The notes: generated by a model from the letters alone, not told the origin. Numbered from the stretch's first letter, positions 1 through 9,283 are shown. The stretch is 64,000 nucleotides of DNA from Palleronia pelagia (GCF_900110115.1 NZ_FOCM01000005.1:246348-310347); one strand, 5' to 3'. Numbers and translations: made by a program.

Positions 1-1524
<1,524 letters not shown>

Positions 1525-1546
1525 GGCGTCGGACAGACAGGAATAA

Positions 1547-1582
1547 GGGCCGGTGGCACCACGCCACCGGCCCTTTTCTTTT
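1547..1582 (+). terminator. Rho-independent terminator of acnA
   Basis: A perfect 11-bp stem (1547-1557 pairing with 1563-1573) encloses a 5-base loop and is followed by TTTTCTTTT. Its T-tract is also the left edge of a repeat that recurs at 3736-3771. Confidence 0.93.
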
Positions 1583-1606
1583 GGGGGTGTCCGCATTTCG
1601 TGTTGG
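1571..1606 (+). repeat. 36-bp direct repeat, copy 1, including an IS-end-like sequence
   Basis: Identical over 36 bases to 3736-3771. The first 12 bases are the tail of the acnA terminator. The remaining 24 (1583-1606, beginning GGGGGTGTCCGCA) look like an insertion-sequence end, because the same 24-mer recurs inverted at 4366-4389 with three mismatches. Copies 1 and 2 point rightward and copy 3 leftward, so each left copy could pair with the right one to bound an element. Confidence 0.85.
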
Positions 1607-1636
1607 CCACGTCGCTTCAGACGGACGAGCCTGCGC

Positions 1637-2527
1637 TCACCGGAGTTGTCCAGCCGCTTCTTCGATGATGTCCCGCGCATGGCGCGCCCTCGCCGACAAG
1701 CAGCGGCCGCGGCGCATGACGAGCCAAAGGTCGTGCCAACGGCGCTTCGGAAGCTGAAAGACGGAGAGGCTCGCCTTGTTGACGAAAGCTTCCAAGCCAC
1801 TTCGGGGTAGAAGTGTGTAGCCGACCCCCTCGGCCACGGGGGCAGGGATCTGGCCGATCTGGTTGACCGAACCGCGCAGCCTCAGCTGGTCAGCACCAGG
1901 ATAGTCGTCCGGGAAATTCAATCGCAGCAAGTCGTCGGCATAGCCGTAGCCGTCTGGGTGAGCAATGAAACCACGCGCATCGAGGTCGGCGAAAGACATG
2001 GGCGTGTCGGCTGCGTGCGCTGGAAGGACAAGACACAGCTCCTCCCGTCCGATGTGCCTGGCCTCCAGCCGCACGTGGTCCGGGTCCGCCCCCAGCACAC
2101 CCAGGTCGAAACGTCCTTCCAGCAGCCCGGCCAGGATCTCGGCCTGCGGAGCCGCCTTCAGGTGGACACTCAGGTCGGGCGCGGCGCGCATCCAGGGCAG
2201 CAGCGTGGGGTAGAGTAGCATCGCGAAGCTGCCAGAGCAGGCGAAATGAACCGGCCCCGCGTCCCGATCATCCGTCTCGATGTCGTCGCGCAGGCGCTTT
2301 TCTTCGGCCCGGCGGGACAGGCCAAGGCCGAAGACCGCCTCGCCCGCTGGAGTGAGGGTGAAGCTCTTACCCTGTCGGCTGATCAGCGCCTGTCCGACCT
2401 GCTGTTCGAGCTTCCGGAGATGCTGGCTCACGCCGGGTTGTGTCATGTTCAGACGCTCCGCGGCGCGGGTGAAGTGCCCGGTTTCGCACAGTGTGGTGAA
2501 GGTCTCGAGCCAAGTTGCGTTGAGCAT
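1637..2527 (-). CDS. LysR-family transcriptional regulator
   Basis: A 296-residue LTTR of normal length. The N-terminal winged helix-turn-helix (residues about 1-60) reads TLCETGHFTRAAERLNMTQPGVSQHLRKLE, shown here in part as HFTRAAERLNMTQPGVSQH. It is followed by a periplasmic-binding-like effector domain. The gene is divergent from the VOC-family gene at 2631, with 103 bases between the starts. That gap holds an ATAAC-N5-GTTAT inverted repeat suited to LTTR binding, so the likely targets are itself and the VOC gene. The effector cannot be told from sequence. The pair lies between two copies of an IS-end-like repeat, so it may be accessory DNA. Confidence 0.9.
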   Translation of the reverse strand: MLNATWLETFTTLCETGHFTRAAERLNMTQPGVSQHLRKLEQQVGQALISRQGKSFTLTPAGEAVFGLGLSRRAEEKRLRDDIETDDRDAGPVHFACSGSFAMLLYPTLLPWMRAAPDLSVHLKAAPQAEILAGLLEGRFDLGVLGADPDHVRLEARHIGREELCLVLPAHAADTPMSFADLDARGFIAHPDGYGYADDLLRLNFPDDYPGADQLRLRGSVNQIGQIPAPVAEGVGYTLLPRSGLEAFVNKASLSVFQLPKRRWHDLWLVMRRGRCLSARARHARDIIEEAAGQLR

Positions 2528-2531
2528 CGTA

Positions 2532-2550
2532 TGATAACGCTATGTTATTA
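2532..2550. promoter_or_regulatory. Candidate LysR binding site between regulator and VOC gene
   Basis: ATAAC (2534-2538) and GTTAT (2544-2548) form a perfect inverted repeat with a 5-base spacer. T2535 and A2547 fit the T-N11-A pattern of LTTR sites. It sits 7 bases upstream of the regulator start, consistent with autoregulation, and about 80 bases upstream of the divergent VOC gene. Its role is inferred from position and symmetry only. Confidence 0.6.
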
Positions 2551-2630
2551 CTTCTATCCCAAACGATAATTTCACAAAGCGGCATCCAAAGTCCATATCG
2601 GCTCCGACGTAACCCGAATGGAGATATGAC

Positions 2631-3128
2631 ATGACCCGGACACCCCGCACCTTTTCCCACATCGGCCTGTCCGTTCCGGACCTCGACGCTGCCGTGAAAT
2701 TCTACTCGGACGTGCTTGGCTTTTACGTCGTGATGGCGCCTTCCGAGGCGGTCGAGGACGACAGCGCCATCGGCGTAATGTGCACGGACGTGTTCGGCCC
2801 CGGATGGGGCTCGCTCAGGATCGCGCACCTGTCGACCGCTGATGGCATAGGTATCGAGATCTTTGAGTTCCCCGGCAACTACGCGCCGGAAGACAATCTC
2901 GAGCACAAGCGCCATGGCACCTTCCACTTCGCGGTGCAGGACCCGGACATCGAAGGCCTGGCACAACGCATCGTCGAATCCGGCGGGCGACAGCGGATGC
3001 CGGTGCGCGAATACTTCCCAGGGAGCAAGCCCTACAAGATGGTCTACGTCGAAGACCCGTTCGGCATTGTCTTCGAGCTTTACAGCCACAGCTACGAGCT
3101 CACTTATTCCGCGGGTGCCTACGAATAG
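2631..3128 (+). CDS. VOC-family (glyoxalase/dioxygenase fold) protein
   Basis: 165 residues forming one vicinal-oxygen-chelate domain pair. The first beta-alpha-beta unit starts FSHIGLSVPDLDAAVKFY (the His is a usual metal ligand). The second carries HGTFHFAVQDPDIEGLAQ and ends DPFGIVFELYSHSYE, where the Glu is the usual last ligand. The start is preceded by a purine-rich GGAG seven bases upstream. Families with this layout include lactoylglutathione lyases, ring-cleavage dioxygenases and thiol transferases for antibiotics, and the substrate here cannot be assigned. Probable partner of the divergent LysR regulator. Confidence 0.85.
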   Translation: MTRTPRTFSHIGLSVPDLDAAVKFYSDVLGFYVVMAPSEAVEDDSAIGVMCTDVFGPGWGSLRIAHLSTADGIGIEIFEFPGNYAPEDNLEHKRHGTFHFAVQDPDIEGLAQRIVESGGRQRMPVREYFPGSKPYKMVYVEDPFGIVFELYSHSYELTYSAGAYE

Positions 3129-3200
3129 TCGACCGCGCCGGCTTCGTGTGACCCGGGGCCGGCACAATCCGGCACCACATTGGCCTGGGGCGGCCCGCAA

Positions 3201-3654
3201 TCACGACGAACTGAGTATGTCCGCAGGCGGCACCCCAGCCAGTCGGACCTCAAGCCACCGAATGTAGCCGTTGAGGTTCTTCGTAGCCGGTCCGCAGAAG
3301 GGCTTGATGAACCTCTTGTAGCAGGCGTGGAGCGAGTTGACATTCTGGATGTGATAGCAGCCCGCCGCGACGCGCGTGCCCGGCTTGCTCCCGACAACGA
3401 AGTGCTTCAGGCCGTGGGCCGCCGCGAGATCTGCGTAGCCGTTGCCTCCGTCCGAACAGAGCACCGCGTCAGCAGGCACCAGGGGTGTCATGGCGCGCTC
3501 CGCGGTTGCGCTCCTGCGGTTCGGCGGTCTTCGGAAGAGGCGGGACCCGCCGCGATCAGCGACGGTCAGAACGGGAAGCGCGGGCGTCCTTGATCTGGGC
3601 CGAATTCAGCTTGCCGAGGGCATCGAGAAAACGGCGAAAGTCGTGGTGTAGCAA
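3201..3654 (-). pseudogene. IS1595-family (ISXO2-like) transposase remnant, internally deleted
   Basis: Two pieces of one transposase are joined out of frame. The N-terminal piece, read leftward from 3654, begins LLHHDFRRFLDALGKLN, as in the DNA-binding start of this family, and runs about 28 residues. At about 3578 it meets, in another frame, the C-terminal third: LPVLTVADRGGSRLF, then VPADAVLCSDGG (second catalytic Asp), then HIQNVNSLHACYKRF and GPATKNLNGYIRWLE, ending at 3201. The zinc-ribbon region and first catalytic Asp, roughly 170 residues by comparison with full-length relatives, are missing. It cannot be active. Family assignment rests on recognised motifs; the frame change was checked by hand. 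Confidence 0.85.
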
Positions 3655-3735
3655 GGGCGTCCTCCGCGGGAAAAGCGGAGTAACATAGGCGCGTTCGTGA
3701 AATCACGAAGCGCACCAGCACGGCTTGCGACCCCC

Positions 3736-3771
3736 CCCTTTTCTTTTGGGGGTGTCCGCATTTCGTGTTGG
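3736..3771 (+). repeat. 36-bp direct repeat, copy 2, including an IS-end-like sequence
   Basis: Exact copy of 1571-1606, again including the CCCTTTTCTTTT that belongs to the acnA terminator in copy 1. Because flanking bases outside the presumed element end are duplicated too, a segmental duplication or homologous recombination fits better than two independent insertions. The 24-base end (3748-3771) faces the inverted copy at 4366-4389. Confidence 0.85.
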
Positions 3772-3902
3772 TCACCAACAACGGGCTTTCCACCAGAGCG
3801 CCCAGAGGTGCTGAACTCTGATTGACCCGTCGAACAACGCTCTGGGCAAACAATCAAGCAGCGTTCATCATCTGGATCAGCATGGACAAGGAGAGGACTT
3901 GG

Positions 3903-4320
3903 ATGGCGGATGTCGACGCATTGATCGGTTCGTGGCGCATGGACGCGCACATCGGTGGAGACGGGCGAAACCACTGATGCCCTGGGAGCCTCTCCTGTTG
4001 GCTATATCGCGTATCATCGCTGTGGACGGATGATGGCATCTGTCTTCCGACGTGATCGTATTCCGCCGAAAGGCCAAGCATGGAGTGAAAAGGAGAAGGC
4101 GGAGCTATTAGACGATATGCTCGCCTATGTCGCCTCCTACCGCATCGAGGGTAATCGAGTGATCCACGAGGTTGATGGTTCGTGGAACCCGAACTGGCAG
4201 GGCGCTCTGGAACGTCCGTTCACGCTGGAAAACAACCGCCTGGTCATCAGCGGGGCTCCCGGCACCGACCCCACCACAGGCGAGGAAGTGGTCTACCGGA
4301 TGGAGTTCACCCGGGACTGA
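3903..4320 (+). pseudogene. Lipocalin-like domain protein, frameshifted
   Basis: A good ribosome site (AAGGAGAGG at 3889-3897) precedes ATG 3903, which opens MADVDALIGSWRMDAHI, the typical first strand of small lipocalin-like proteins. That frame soon stops. The continuation is in the next frame from about 3955: VETGETTDALGASPVGYI, then GRMMASVFRRD, YRIEGNRVIHEVDGSWN and a final strand ending MEFTRD at 4320. One extra base between about 3940 and 3957 would explain the split. If the base is a sequencing error the gene encodes about 138 residues. A GTG at 3955 could start a shorter product but has no ribosome site. Ligand unknown. Confidence 0.7.
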
Positions 4321-4365
4321 TCCATGGAAGCGCGGCAAGGTCACCCCCGACCGAAGTGGTGTGAA

Positions 4366-4389
4366 CCAACACGGTTTGCGGACACCCCC
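4366..4389 (-). repeat. Inverted copy of the IS-end-like 24-mer
   Basis: The reverse complement begins GGGGGTGTCCGCA and ends CGTGTTGG, matching 1583-1606 and 3748-3771 at 21 of 24 positions. It lies 23 bases before the stop codon of the leftward lactate dehydrogenase gene. Confidence 0.85.
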
Positions 4390-4412
4390 TTCTTTCTAGC
4401 GGAGACGCGGTC

Positions 4413-5552
4413 TCAGCGCGGGCGCGACAGCGCCTCGGGGCCGACCGCGTCGAAGGATCCGGCGCCCAGCTGTCCCAGCGCGCGTTCCAGCTCCAGCCGC
4501 AGGATATCCAGCGCCCGCTCGGCGCCCTTGGCCCCGCCTGCGCCCACGCCGAAGGCCAGTGCCCGGCCCGTGAGGCAGAAATCGGCGCCCAGCGCCTTGG
4601 CGCGCAGCAGGTCGGCGCCGCGGCGGATGCCGCTGTCGACCAGCACCGCCATGCGGCCGGCCACCCGGTCCGCGATGGCCGGAAGCGCCTCGATCGTGGG
4701 CGGCCCGAAGGCCACCTGCCGCCCGCCGTGGTTCGACACCACGACGCCGTCACAGCCCAGCTCGGCGCATTTCGCGGCGTCTTCGGCGTGCAGGATGCCC
4801 TTCACCAGCAGCTTGCCCTTCCACCGCGCGCGCAGACGCTTCAGGTCCTCCCAGTCGAAACTGGGGGTGATCAGCGTCTTCTGCACGTCGGCATAGGACG
4901 TGGCCGCCTTCAGCAGGTCGGCGTAATTGGCGATGTTGGGCTTGCCATGCGCGGCGCTTTCCAGCGACCAGCGCGGGTTCTTGGCCAGCTGCACCATGAC
5001 CTCGGGCGTGAACTTGAACGGCACGGCCAGCTGGTTGCGAATATCGCGGTCGCGCTTGCCGGCGGCGGGCACATCCGCCGTGACCATCATCACCGGGTAA
5101 CCGGCGGCCTCGGCCCGGTCGACCAGGCCGTCGGTCACGCCCTGGTCGGCCGAGACGTAAAGCTGGAACCAGCCGTTGCCGTCCGCGGCCTCGGCCAGAC
5201 GCTCCAGCGTGGTCGAGGCGGCGGAACTGGCGACGTAGGGCATGTTCGCCCGCTTGCACAGCCGCGCGAGCGTCACGTCGGCCTCGGGCCAGAATGCGTT
5301 CAGCATCCCGATGGGCGCCATTCCGAACGGCAGGTCGAAATCCTGCCCCAGCACGCTGGCGCGCGTGTCGATCCGGCCCACGTCGGTCATGTAGCGGGGC
5401 GTCAGCTCGATCTCTTCGAAGGCTTCCGCGTTGCGCCGCATGTTCCGCTCGGATTCGGCCCCGCCATCCACGAGGTCGAAGGCGAAACGCGGGATCCGGC
5501 GCTTGGCCATGGCACGCAGGTCGTCGATCGAGGCGGCCCGGTCCAGTCGCAT
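4413..5552 (-). CDS. FMN-dependent alpha-hydroxy-acid dehydrogenase, probable L-lactate dehydrogenase
   Basis: 379 residues, normal for the family. Oxidises an L-2-hydroxy acid (most likely L-lactate) to the keto acid, passing electrons to the respiratory chain. Seen: RIPRFAFDLVDGGAESE at the N-terminus, the FMN/substrate segment LPFGMAPIGMLN, WFQLYVSADQ, and the active-site VVSNHGGRQ, whose His is the catalytic base, with VDSGIRRGADLLRAKALGA after it. The start at 5552 overlaps by one base the TGA of the SDR gene upstream, so it is translationally coupled and last in the leftward operon. Context suggests it removes L-lactate formed by FAH-type cleavage of a diketo-deoxy sugar acid. Confidence 0.88.
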   Translation of the reverse strand: MRLDRAASIDDLRAMAKRRIPRFAFDLVDGGAESERNMRRNAEAFEEIELTPRYMTDVGRIDTRASVLGQDFDLPFGMAPIGMLNAFWPEADVTLARLCKRANMPYVASSAASTTLERLAEAADGNGWFQLYVSADQGVTDGLVDRAEAAGYPVMMVTADVPAAGKRDRDIRNQLAVPFKFTPEVMVQLAKNPRWSLESAAHGKPNIANYADLLKAATSYADVQKTLITPSFDWEDLKRLRARWKGKLLVKGILHAEDAAKCAELGCDGVVVSNHGGRQVAFGPPTIEALPAIADRVAGRMAVLVDSGIRRGADLLRAKALGADFCLTGRALAFGVGAGGAKGAERALDILRLELERALGQLGAGSFDAVGPEALSRPR

Positions 5553-6295
5553 CAGATGGACCACCCGCCATCGATGGCGAAGGCCTGCCCGGTGGTGAAG
5601 GCCGACATGTCGCCGGCGAGATAGCACACCATCTCGGCGATCTCGTCGGGCTGGCCCAGCCGGCCCATGGGCTGGCGTGCGGTGAAATCCCGGTGCGCCT
5701 TCTCGTAGTCGCCGGTATCGGCCAGCCGCTGTTGCAGCGACGGGCTTTCGACCGTGCCGGGACAGATCGCGTTGCAGCGGATGCCCTGCTTGACGAAATC
5801 GGCGGCGATGGACTTGGTCATGCCGATGATCGCGGCCTTGGACGACCCGTAGGCAAAGCGCGTCGGCGCGCCCTTCAATGACGACACGACCGAGGCAATG
5901 TTGACGATCGAGCCCTGCCCCGCCTCGAGCATCCCCGGCAGGACGGCGCGGGTGATCCGGTAGGTGGCCTTGGCGTTGAGTGCGAAGGACCGGTCCCAAG
6001 CGTCCTCGTCACAGTCGAGGATGCTTCCGGTATGCACCCAGCCCGCGCAGTTCACCAGCACGTGCACCGGCGCGATCTCGCCCACCAGCGCGGCGACCGC
6101 GTCGGCATCCATCACGTCCAGCTTGCGGGCGGTGATCCGGTCGGAGGTGGCGGCCAGGTCCTCGACGGCAGCGCCGTCAATATCGGTGGCGATGACGCTC
6201 GCCCCGCGCGCGGCCAGCGCTTCGGCCGAGGCGCGGCCGATGCCCGCCCCCGCGGCCGTGACCAGCGCGGTCTTGCCTGTCAGTGTCTGATCCAT
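5552..6295 (-). CDS. SDR oxidoreductase, 2-keto-3-deoxy-L-fuconate dehydrogenase-like
   Basis: 247-residue classical short-chain dehydrogenase. Seen: nucleotide-binding TAAGAGIG (residues about 13-20), an Asp after the second strand (ATDIDG) favouring NAD, NCAG, catalytic Ser in NIASVVSS, YGSSK, and the C-terminal TTGQAFAIDGGWSI. The tail pattern CPGTVESPSLQQRL resembles DHRS6/BDH2 and the bacterial 2-keto-3-deoxy-L-fuconate dehydrogenases. The proposed step is oxidation of the C4 hydroxyl to give 2,4-diketo-3-deoxy-L-fuconate, the substrate of the FAH-family hydrolase encoded at 16817. The assignment is by resemblance and context. It has a 1-base overlap with the downstream lactate dehydrogenase and lies 12 bases after the preceding SDR. 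Confidence 0.8.
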   Translation of the reverse strand: MDQTLTGKTALVTAAGAGIGRASAEALAARGASVIATDIDGAAVEDLAATSDRITARKLDVMDADAVAALVGEIAPVHVLVNCAGWVHTGSILDCDEDAWDRSFALNAKATYRITRAVLPGMLEAGQGSIVNIASVVSSLKGAPTRFAYGSSKAAIIGMTKSIAADFVKQGIRCNAICPGTVESPSLQQRLADTGDYEKAHRDFTARQPMGRLGQPDEIAEMVCYLAGDMSAFTTGQAFAIDGGWSI

Positions 6296-6307
6296 CGAAT
6301 AGCTCCT

Positions 6308-7072
6308 TCAGCGGGCCAGCCAGCCGCCATCCACCGTCACGACGCTGCCATGGCAGTAGGCGGCTGCGTCGGAGGCAAGGAAGACGGCGGCACCGGCGAT
6401 CTCGGACGGCTCGGCGAAGCGGCCCGCCGGGATCCGGTCGAGCAGCGCCTTCGACCGGTCCGGGTCATCGCGCAGGGCCTGGGTGTTGTCGGTGGCGGTA
6501 TAACCGGGCGCGATGGCGTTCACGTTCACGCCCTTCCCCGCCCATTCGTTGCACAGCGCCCGGGTCAGCCCGAGCACCGCGTGCTTGCTGGACGCGTAGC
6601 CCGGCACGAACAGCCCACCCTGCGAGCTGAGCACCGAGGCCACGTTGACGATCTTGCCCGATCCCTGCGCCACCATGTGACGTCCCGCCGCCTGGCACAG
6701 CAGCCAGACGGAATCGAGGTTCACCGACAGCACCCGCCGCCAGTCTTCCAACGGCATGTCGGTCGATGCTTCGCGGTGGATGATGCCCGCGTTGTTCACC
6801 AGGATATCCAGTCCGCCCAGCGCGTTGGCGGCGAAGGATACGACCTCGTCCGCCTGCGCCTGGTCCATGCCGGCGAAATCGGCGCGCACGGCGGCGGCCT
6901 TCACCCCGTGCGCCCGGATCCTGTCGAGCGTCTCGTCCGGTTCGTGGCTGCGATAGGTCAGCGCCACGTCGGCGCCGGCGGCGGCAAGGCCGAGGGCAAT
7001 GCCCTCGCCGATGCCGGTCGCCCCGCCGGTCACAAGTGCTTTTCGCCCGGTCAGATCGAAGGGGTTGGTCAT
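6308..7072 (-). CDS. SDR oxidoreductase, KduD-like
   Basis: 254 residues. N-terminal FDLTGRKALVTGGATGIGEG, then NNAGIIHREAS, NVASVLSSQGG, YASSK and the long conserved block NAIAPGYTATDNTQALR ending TVDGGWLAR, which closely match 2-deoxy-D-gluconate 3-dehydrogenase / 2-dehydro-3-deoxy-D-gluconate 5-dehydrogenases (KduD). It probably interconverts a keto group and a secondary alcohol on a sugar acid with NAD(H). It lies 3 bases downstream of the M24-family gene and 12 bases upstream of the next SDR, clearly in one operon. Which sugar it acts on is unknown. No pectin or alginate genes are nearby, so a role in uronate breakdown is not supported. Confidence 0.82.
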   Translation of the reverse strand: MTNPFDLTGRKALVTGGATGIGEGIALGLAAAGADVALTYRSHEPDETLDRIRAHGVKAAAVRADFAGMDQAQADEVVSFAANALGGLDILVNNAGIIHREASTDMPLEDWRRVLSVNLDSVWLLCQAAGRHMVAQGSGKIVNVASVLSSQGGLFVPGYASSKHAVLGLTRALCNEWAGKGVNVNAIAPGYTATDNTQALRDDPDRSKALLDRIPAGRFAEPSEIAGAAVFLASDAAAYCHGSVVTVDGGWLAR

Positions 7073-7075
7073 GGG

Positions 7076-8374
7076 TCAGTACCTGTTTGCAATGGGCAGT
7101 TCCTCGGCCGGGAACAGGCTGATCACTTCGCATCCATCCTCGGTCACCACGACCTCTTCCTCGATGCGCGCGGCGGAATATCCGTCGGCGGCCGGGCAAT
7201 AGGTTTCAAGCGCGAAGACCATGCCGGTCTGGATCTCCATGGGGTGATCCATGGACACCGCCCGGCTGATGATCGGCCGCTCGTGCAGCGCCAGCCCCAG
7301 GCCGTGTCCGAATTGCAGGCCGAAGGCCGCGTCCTCGTTGGGGAAACCCAGCGACTCGGCCGTGGGCCAGACCTCGGCCACCTTGTCGGTGGACACGCCC
7401 GGCTTGATCATCGCGATCGAGGCATCGATCCATTCCCGCGCCTTCACGTAGGCATCGTTCTGCGCCGGGGTGGCGCGGCCGATGTTGAAGGTCCGGTAAT
7501 AGCAGGTCCGATAGCCCTGGTAGGATTGCAGGATGTCGAAGAACGCCTGGTCACCGGGGCGGAAATACCGGTCGGTGAAGTTGTGGGGGTGCGGATTGCA
7601 CCGCTCGCCCGAGATGGCGTTGATCGCCTCGACGTCGTCGGAGCCCATCTCGTAGAGCATCTTGTTCGACAATGCGACGATGTCGTTCTCGCGGATGCCG
7701 GGTTTCAGCTCTTCGTAGATCATGTGGTATACGCCATCGACCATCGAGGCGGCCTGCGTCAACAGCTGGATCTCGTCCCAGTTCTTGATCTCGCGCGCGG
7801 CAAGCATGATCTGCTGGCCGTCGACCACGTTGATCCCCTCTTCCTTCAGGGCATGGAACATCGCGGTCTCGGCATAGTCGACGCCCACCGGCATGTTCGC
7901 CATGCCCGCGTCCTTGATGAGCTGGGCGATCATCTTGGCGTATTTGCGCATGAGCCCGAACTCGGGCGGGATGGTCCCGCGCATGCCGACGACGCCCGCA
8001 AGGCAGTGGTCGGGTTCCAGCCAGTCCGAGTATTTCTGGTGGTGCACCGCGGCCGAGCCGAAGTCCCAGACATAGGGCGAGTCGTCGCCGGTCAGCAGGC
8101 AGAAGCGGCACATCTTGTCCCGTTCCCATTCGCCGATCTTGGTGGCGCTGACGTAGCGGATGTTGTTCACGTCGAACAGCAGCAGCGAGCCCGCGTTCGA
8201 GTTCTTGAGCGACTGGCGCGTGCGGGCCAGGCGATAGCGGCGCAGGCGGTCGTGGTCGATTCGGCGTTCGAAATCCACCGACATGTGACCCGAGGCGGGC
8301 AGCTTGCCCTCCCAGCGCCAGTTCGGCTCGAGATCCTGCGGCGTCAGCAAGTTGGGCATCAGGGCGCGTGACAT
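7076..8374 (-). CDS. M24 (pita-bread fold) family protein with an incomplete metal site
   Basis: 432 residues from an ATG preceded by GGAAGGAGAA; an earlier in-frame start at 8413 lacks a ribosome site. The C-terminal half has the M24 fold. The first metal-ligand strand reads FFDILQSYQGYRTCYYRTF (about residue 278 on); aligned with the usual D-x10-D pair, the second Asp is replaced by Cys or Tyr. The later His (GHGLGL, about 356) and two Glu (ALETY, about 388; RIEEEVV, about 403) remain. The N-terminal LLLFDVNNIRY recalls DddP-type and creatinase-type members more than aminopeptidases. A peptidase role is unlikely in this sugar operon; the activity is unknown. Confidence 0.75.
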   Translation of the reverse strand: MSRALMPNLLTPQDLEPNWRWEGKLPASGHMSVDFERRIDHDRLRRYRLARTRQSLKNSNAGSLLLFDVNNIRYVSATKIGEWERDKMCRFCLLTGDDSPYVWDFGSAAVHHQKYSDWLEPDHCLAGVVGMRGTIPPEFGLMRKYAKMIAQLIKDAGMANMPVGVDYAETAMFHALKEEGINVVDGQQIMLAAREIKNWDEIQLLTQAASMVDGVYHMIYEELKPGIRENDIVALSNKMLYEMGSDDVEAINAISGERCNPHPHNFTDRYFRPGDQAFFDILQSYQGYRTCYYRTFNIGRATPAQNDAYVKAREWIDASIAMIKPGVSTDKVAEVWPTAESLGFPNEDAAFGLQFGHGLGLALHERPIISRAVSMDHPMEIQTGMVFALETYCPAADGYSAARIEEEVVVTEDGCEVISLFPAEELPIANRY

Positions 8375-8446
8375 GGTGTTCTCCTTCCGGGCGCGCATGG
8401 CAGCGGCGCCCATGATTTGTGGTGGGGGATCGACGGGGGTGCGGCG

Positions 8447-9256
8447 TTACTTCGTGACCCAGCCGCCATCGACCGAGATCATCTGCCCGGTCATGTAGTC
8501 GCTGTCGTCGCTGGCCAGGAACGAGGCGGTGCCGACGATGTCCTTCGGGTAGGACACGCGCTTGATGACCAGGTTGTTCTCGACGATGTCGTCATAGGCC
8601 TGGCCCGCGCGCTCCTTGAAGCCGATCTCGACCAGGTCCTTGTCCAGCTGCTCCCACAGCGGCGTGACGACGACGCCGGGGGCGTAACCATTTACGGTGA
8701 TGTTGTGCTCGGCCAGGCCCAGCGCGCCGCATTCGGTCAGGGCGAGGCAGCCGTATTTCGACGTGCAGTACACGGTCACGTCCACCAGCGGCTTGCGCGA
8801 CGCGATGCTGCCCACGTTGATCAGCTTGTAGGGGTGATTCTCCATGGGCCCCTGCGCGATCATCTGCTTGGCGGTCTCCTGCATGCCAAGCCACATGGCC
8901 TTGGTGTTCACGTTCATGATGAGGTCCCAATTGTCCTCGTCGATGTCCATGAAGAAGCGCGGCTTGTTCAGGCCGGCATTGAAGAGGCCCACGTTGATCG
9001 AGCCGAAGGCGTCGACCGTGGCCTTCACGGCGGCGGCGTTGTCCGCGCGCTTTGTGACGTCCATCTTCACCGCGATCGCCTTGCCGTTGCCGGCGCTGTT
9101 GATCCGCTCGGCGACCTTCTGCGCTTCGGCCTCGTCCAGGTCGCCCAGCGTGACGTTCGCGCCCTGCGCGGCAAAGCTTTCGGCGTTCGCGGCACCCATG
9201 CCGCGGGCGGCGCCGGTGATCAGGATGTTCTTTCCCTTCAGGCGGTTGGGGTCCAT
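8447..9256 (-). CDS. SDR oxidoreductase, probable sugar or polyol dehydrogenase (paralogue of 12379)
   Basis: 269 residues with TGAARGMG, NAGLNKPRFF, SIAS, YCTSK and a C-terminal DYMTGQMISVDGGW. A strong ribosome site GGAGGAGA precedes the ATG. It shares an unusual insertion after the catalytic Ser region and the stretches NKP..F.D...DNW and GLAEH....G.APGVV with the SDR at 12379, so the two are paralogues placed on opposite arms of the same divergent locus. It lies 27 bases downstream of the regulator gene and 72 bases before the M24 gene. A first oxidation of the imported sugar is a reasonable guess, but the substrate is not shown. Confidence 0.8.
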   Translation of the reverse strand: MDPNRLKGKNILITGAARGMGAANAESFAAQGANVTLGDLDEAEAQKVAERINSAGNGKAIAVKMDVTKRADNAAAVKATVDAFGSINVGLFNAGLNKPRFFMDIDEDNWDLIMNVNTKAMWLGMQETAKQMIAQGPMENHPYKLINVGSIASRKPLVDVTVYCTSKYGCLALTECGALGLAEHNITVNGYAPGVVVTPLWEQLDKDLVEIGFKERAGQAYDDIVENNLVIKRVSYPKDIVGTASFLASDDSDYMTGQMISVDGGWVTK

Positions 9257-9283
9257 GGTGTCTCCTCCTCGATGAGTCGTTGT

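Larger units (their letters stand above)
3748..4389. mobile_element. Putative 642-bp non-autonomous element bounded by 24-bp imperfect inverted repeats
   Basis: Left end 3748-3771 and right end 4366-4389 are inverted copies matching at 21 of 24 bases. The interior carries no transposase, only a lipocalin-like reading frame with a frameshift. The outermost left copy (1583-1606) could equally pair with the right end, giving a 2.8-kb element that would also include the LysR/VOC pair and the IS1595 remnant. The flanks are T-rich on both sides (TTTCTTTT and TTCTTTCT), but no exact 8-bp target duplication was found. Linkage of these ends to the IS1595 remnant is inference. Confidence 0.5.

Noticed and set aside
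6032..8371. 779-codon rightward open frame
   Set aside because: It runs antisense to an SDR and the M24 gene, both with clear motifs and ribosome sites. Composition (His/Arg/Gly-rich) is that of a reverse frame.
7076..8374. Calling the M24 protein a DMSP lyase (DddP)
   Set aside because: The N-terminal motif is similar, but the metal ligands differ and the operon is for sugars, with no other sulfur-compound genes.
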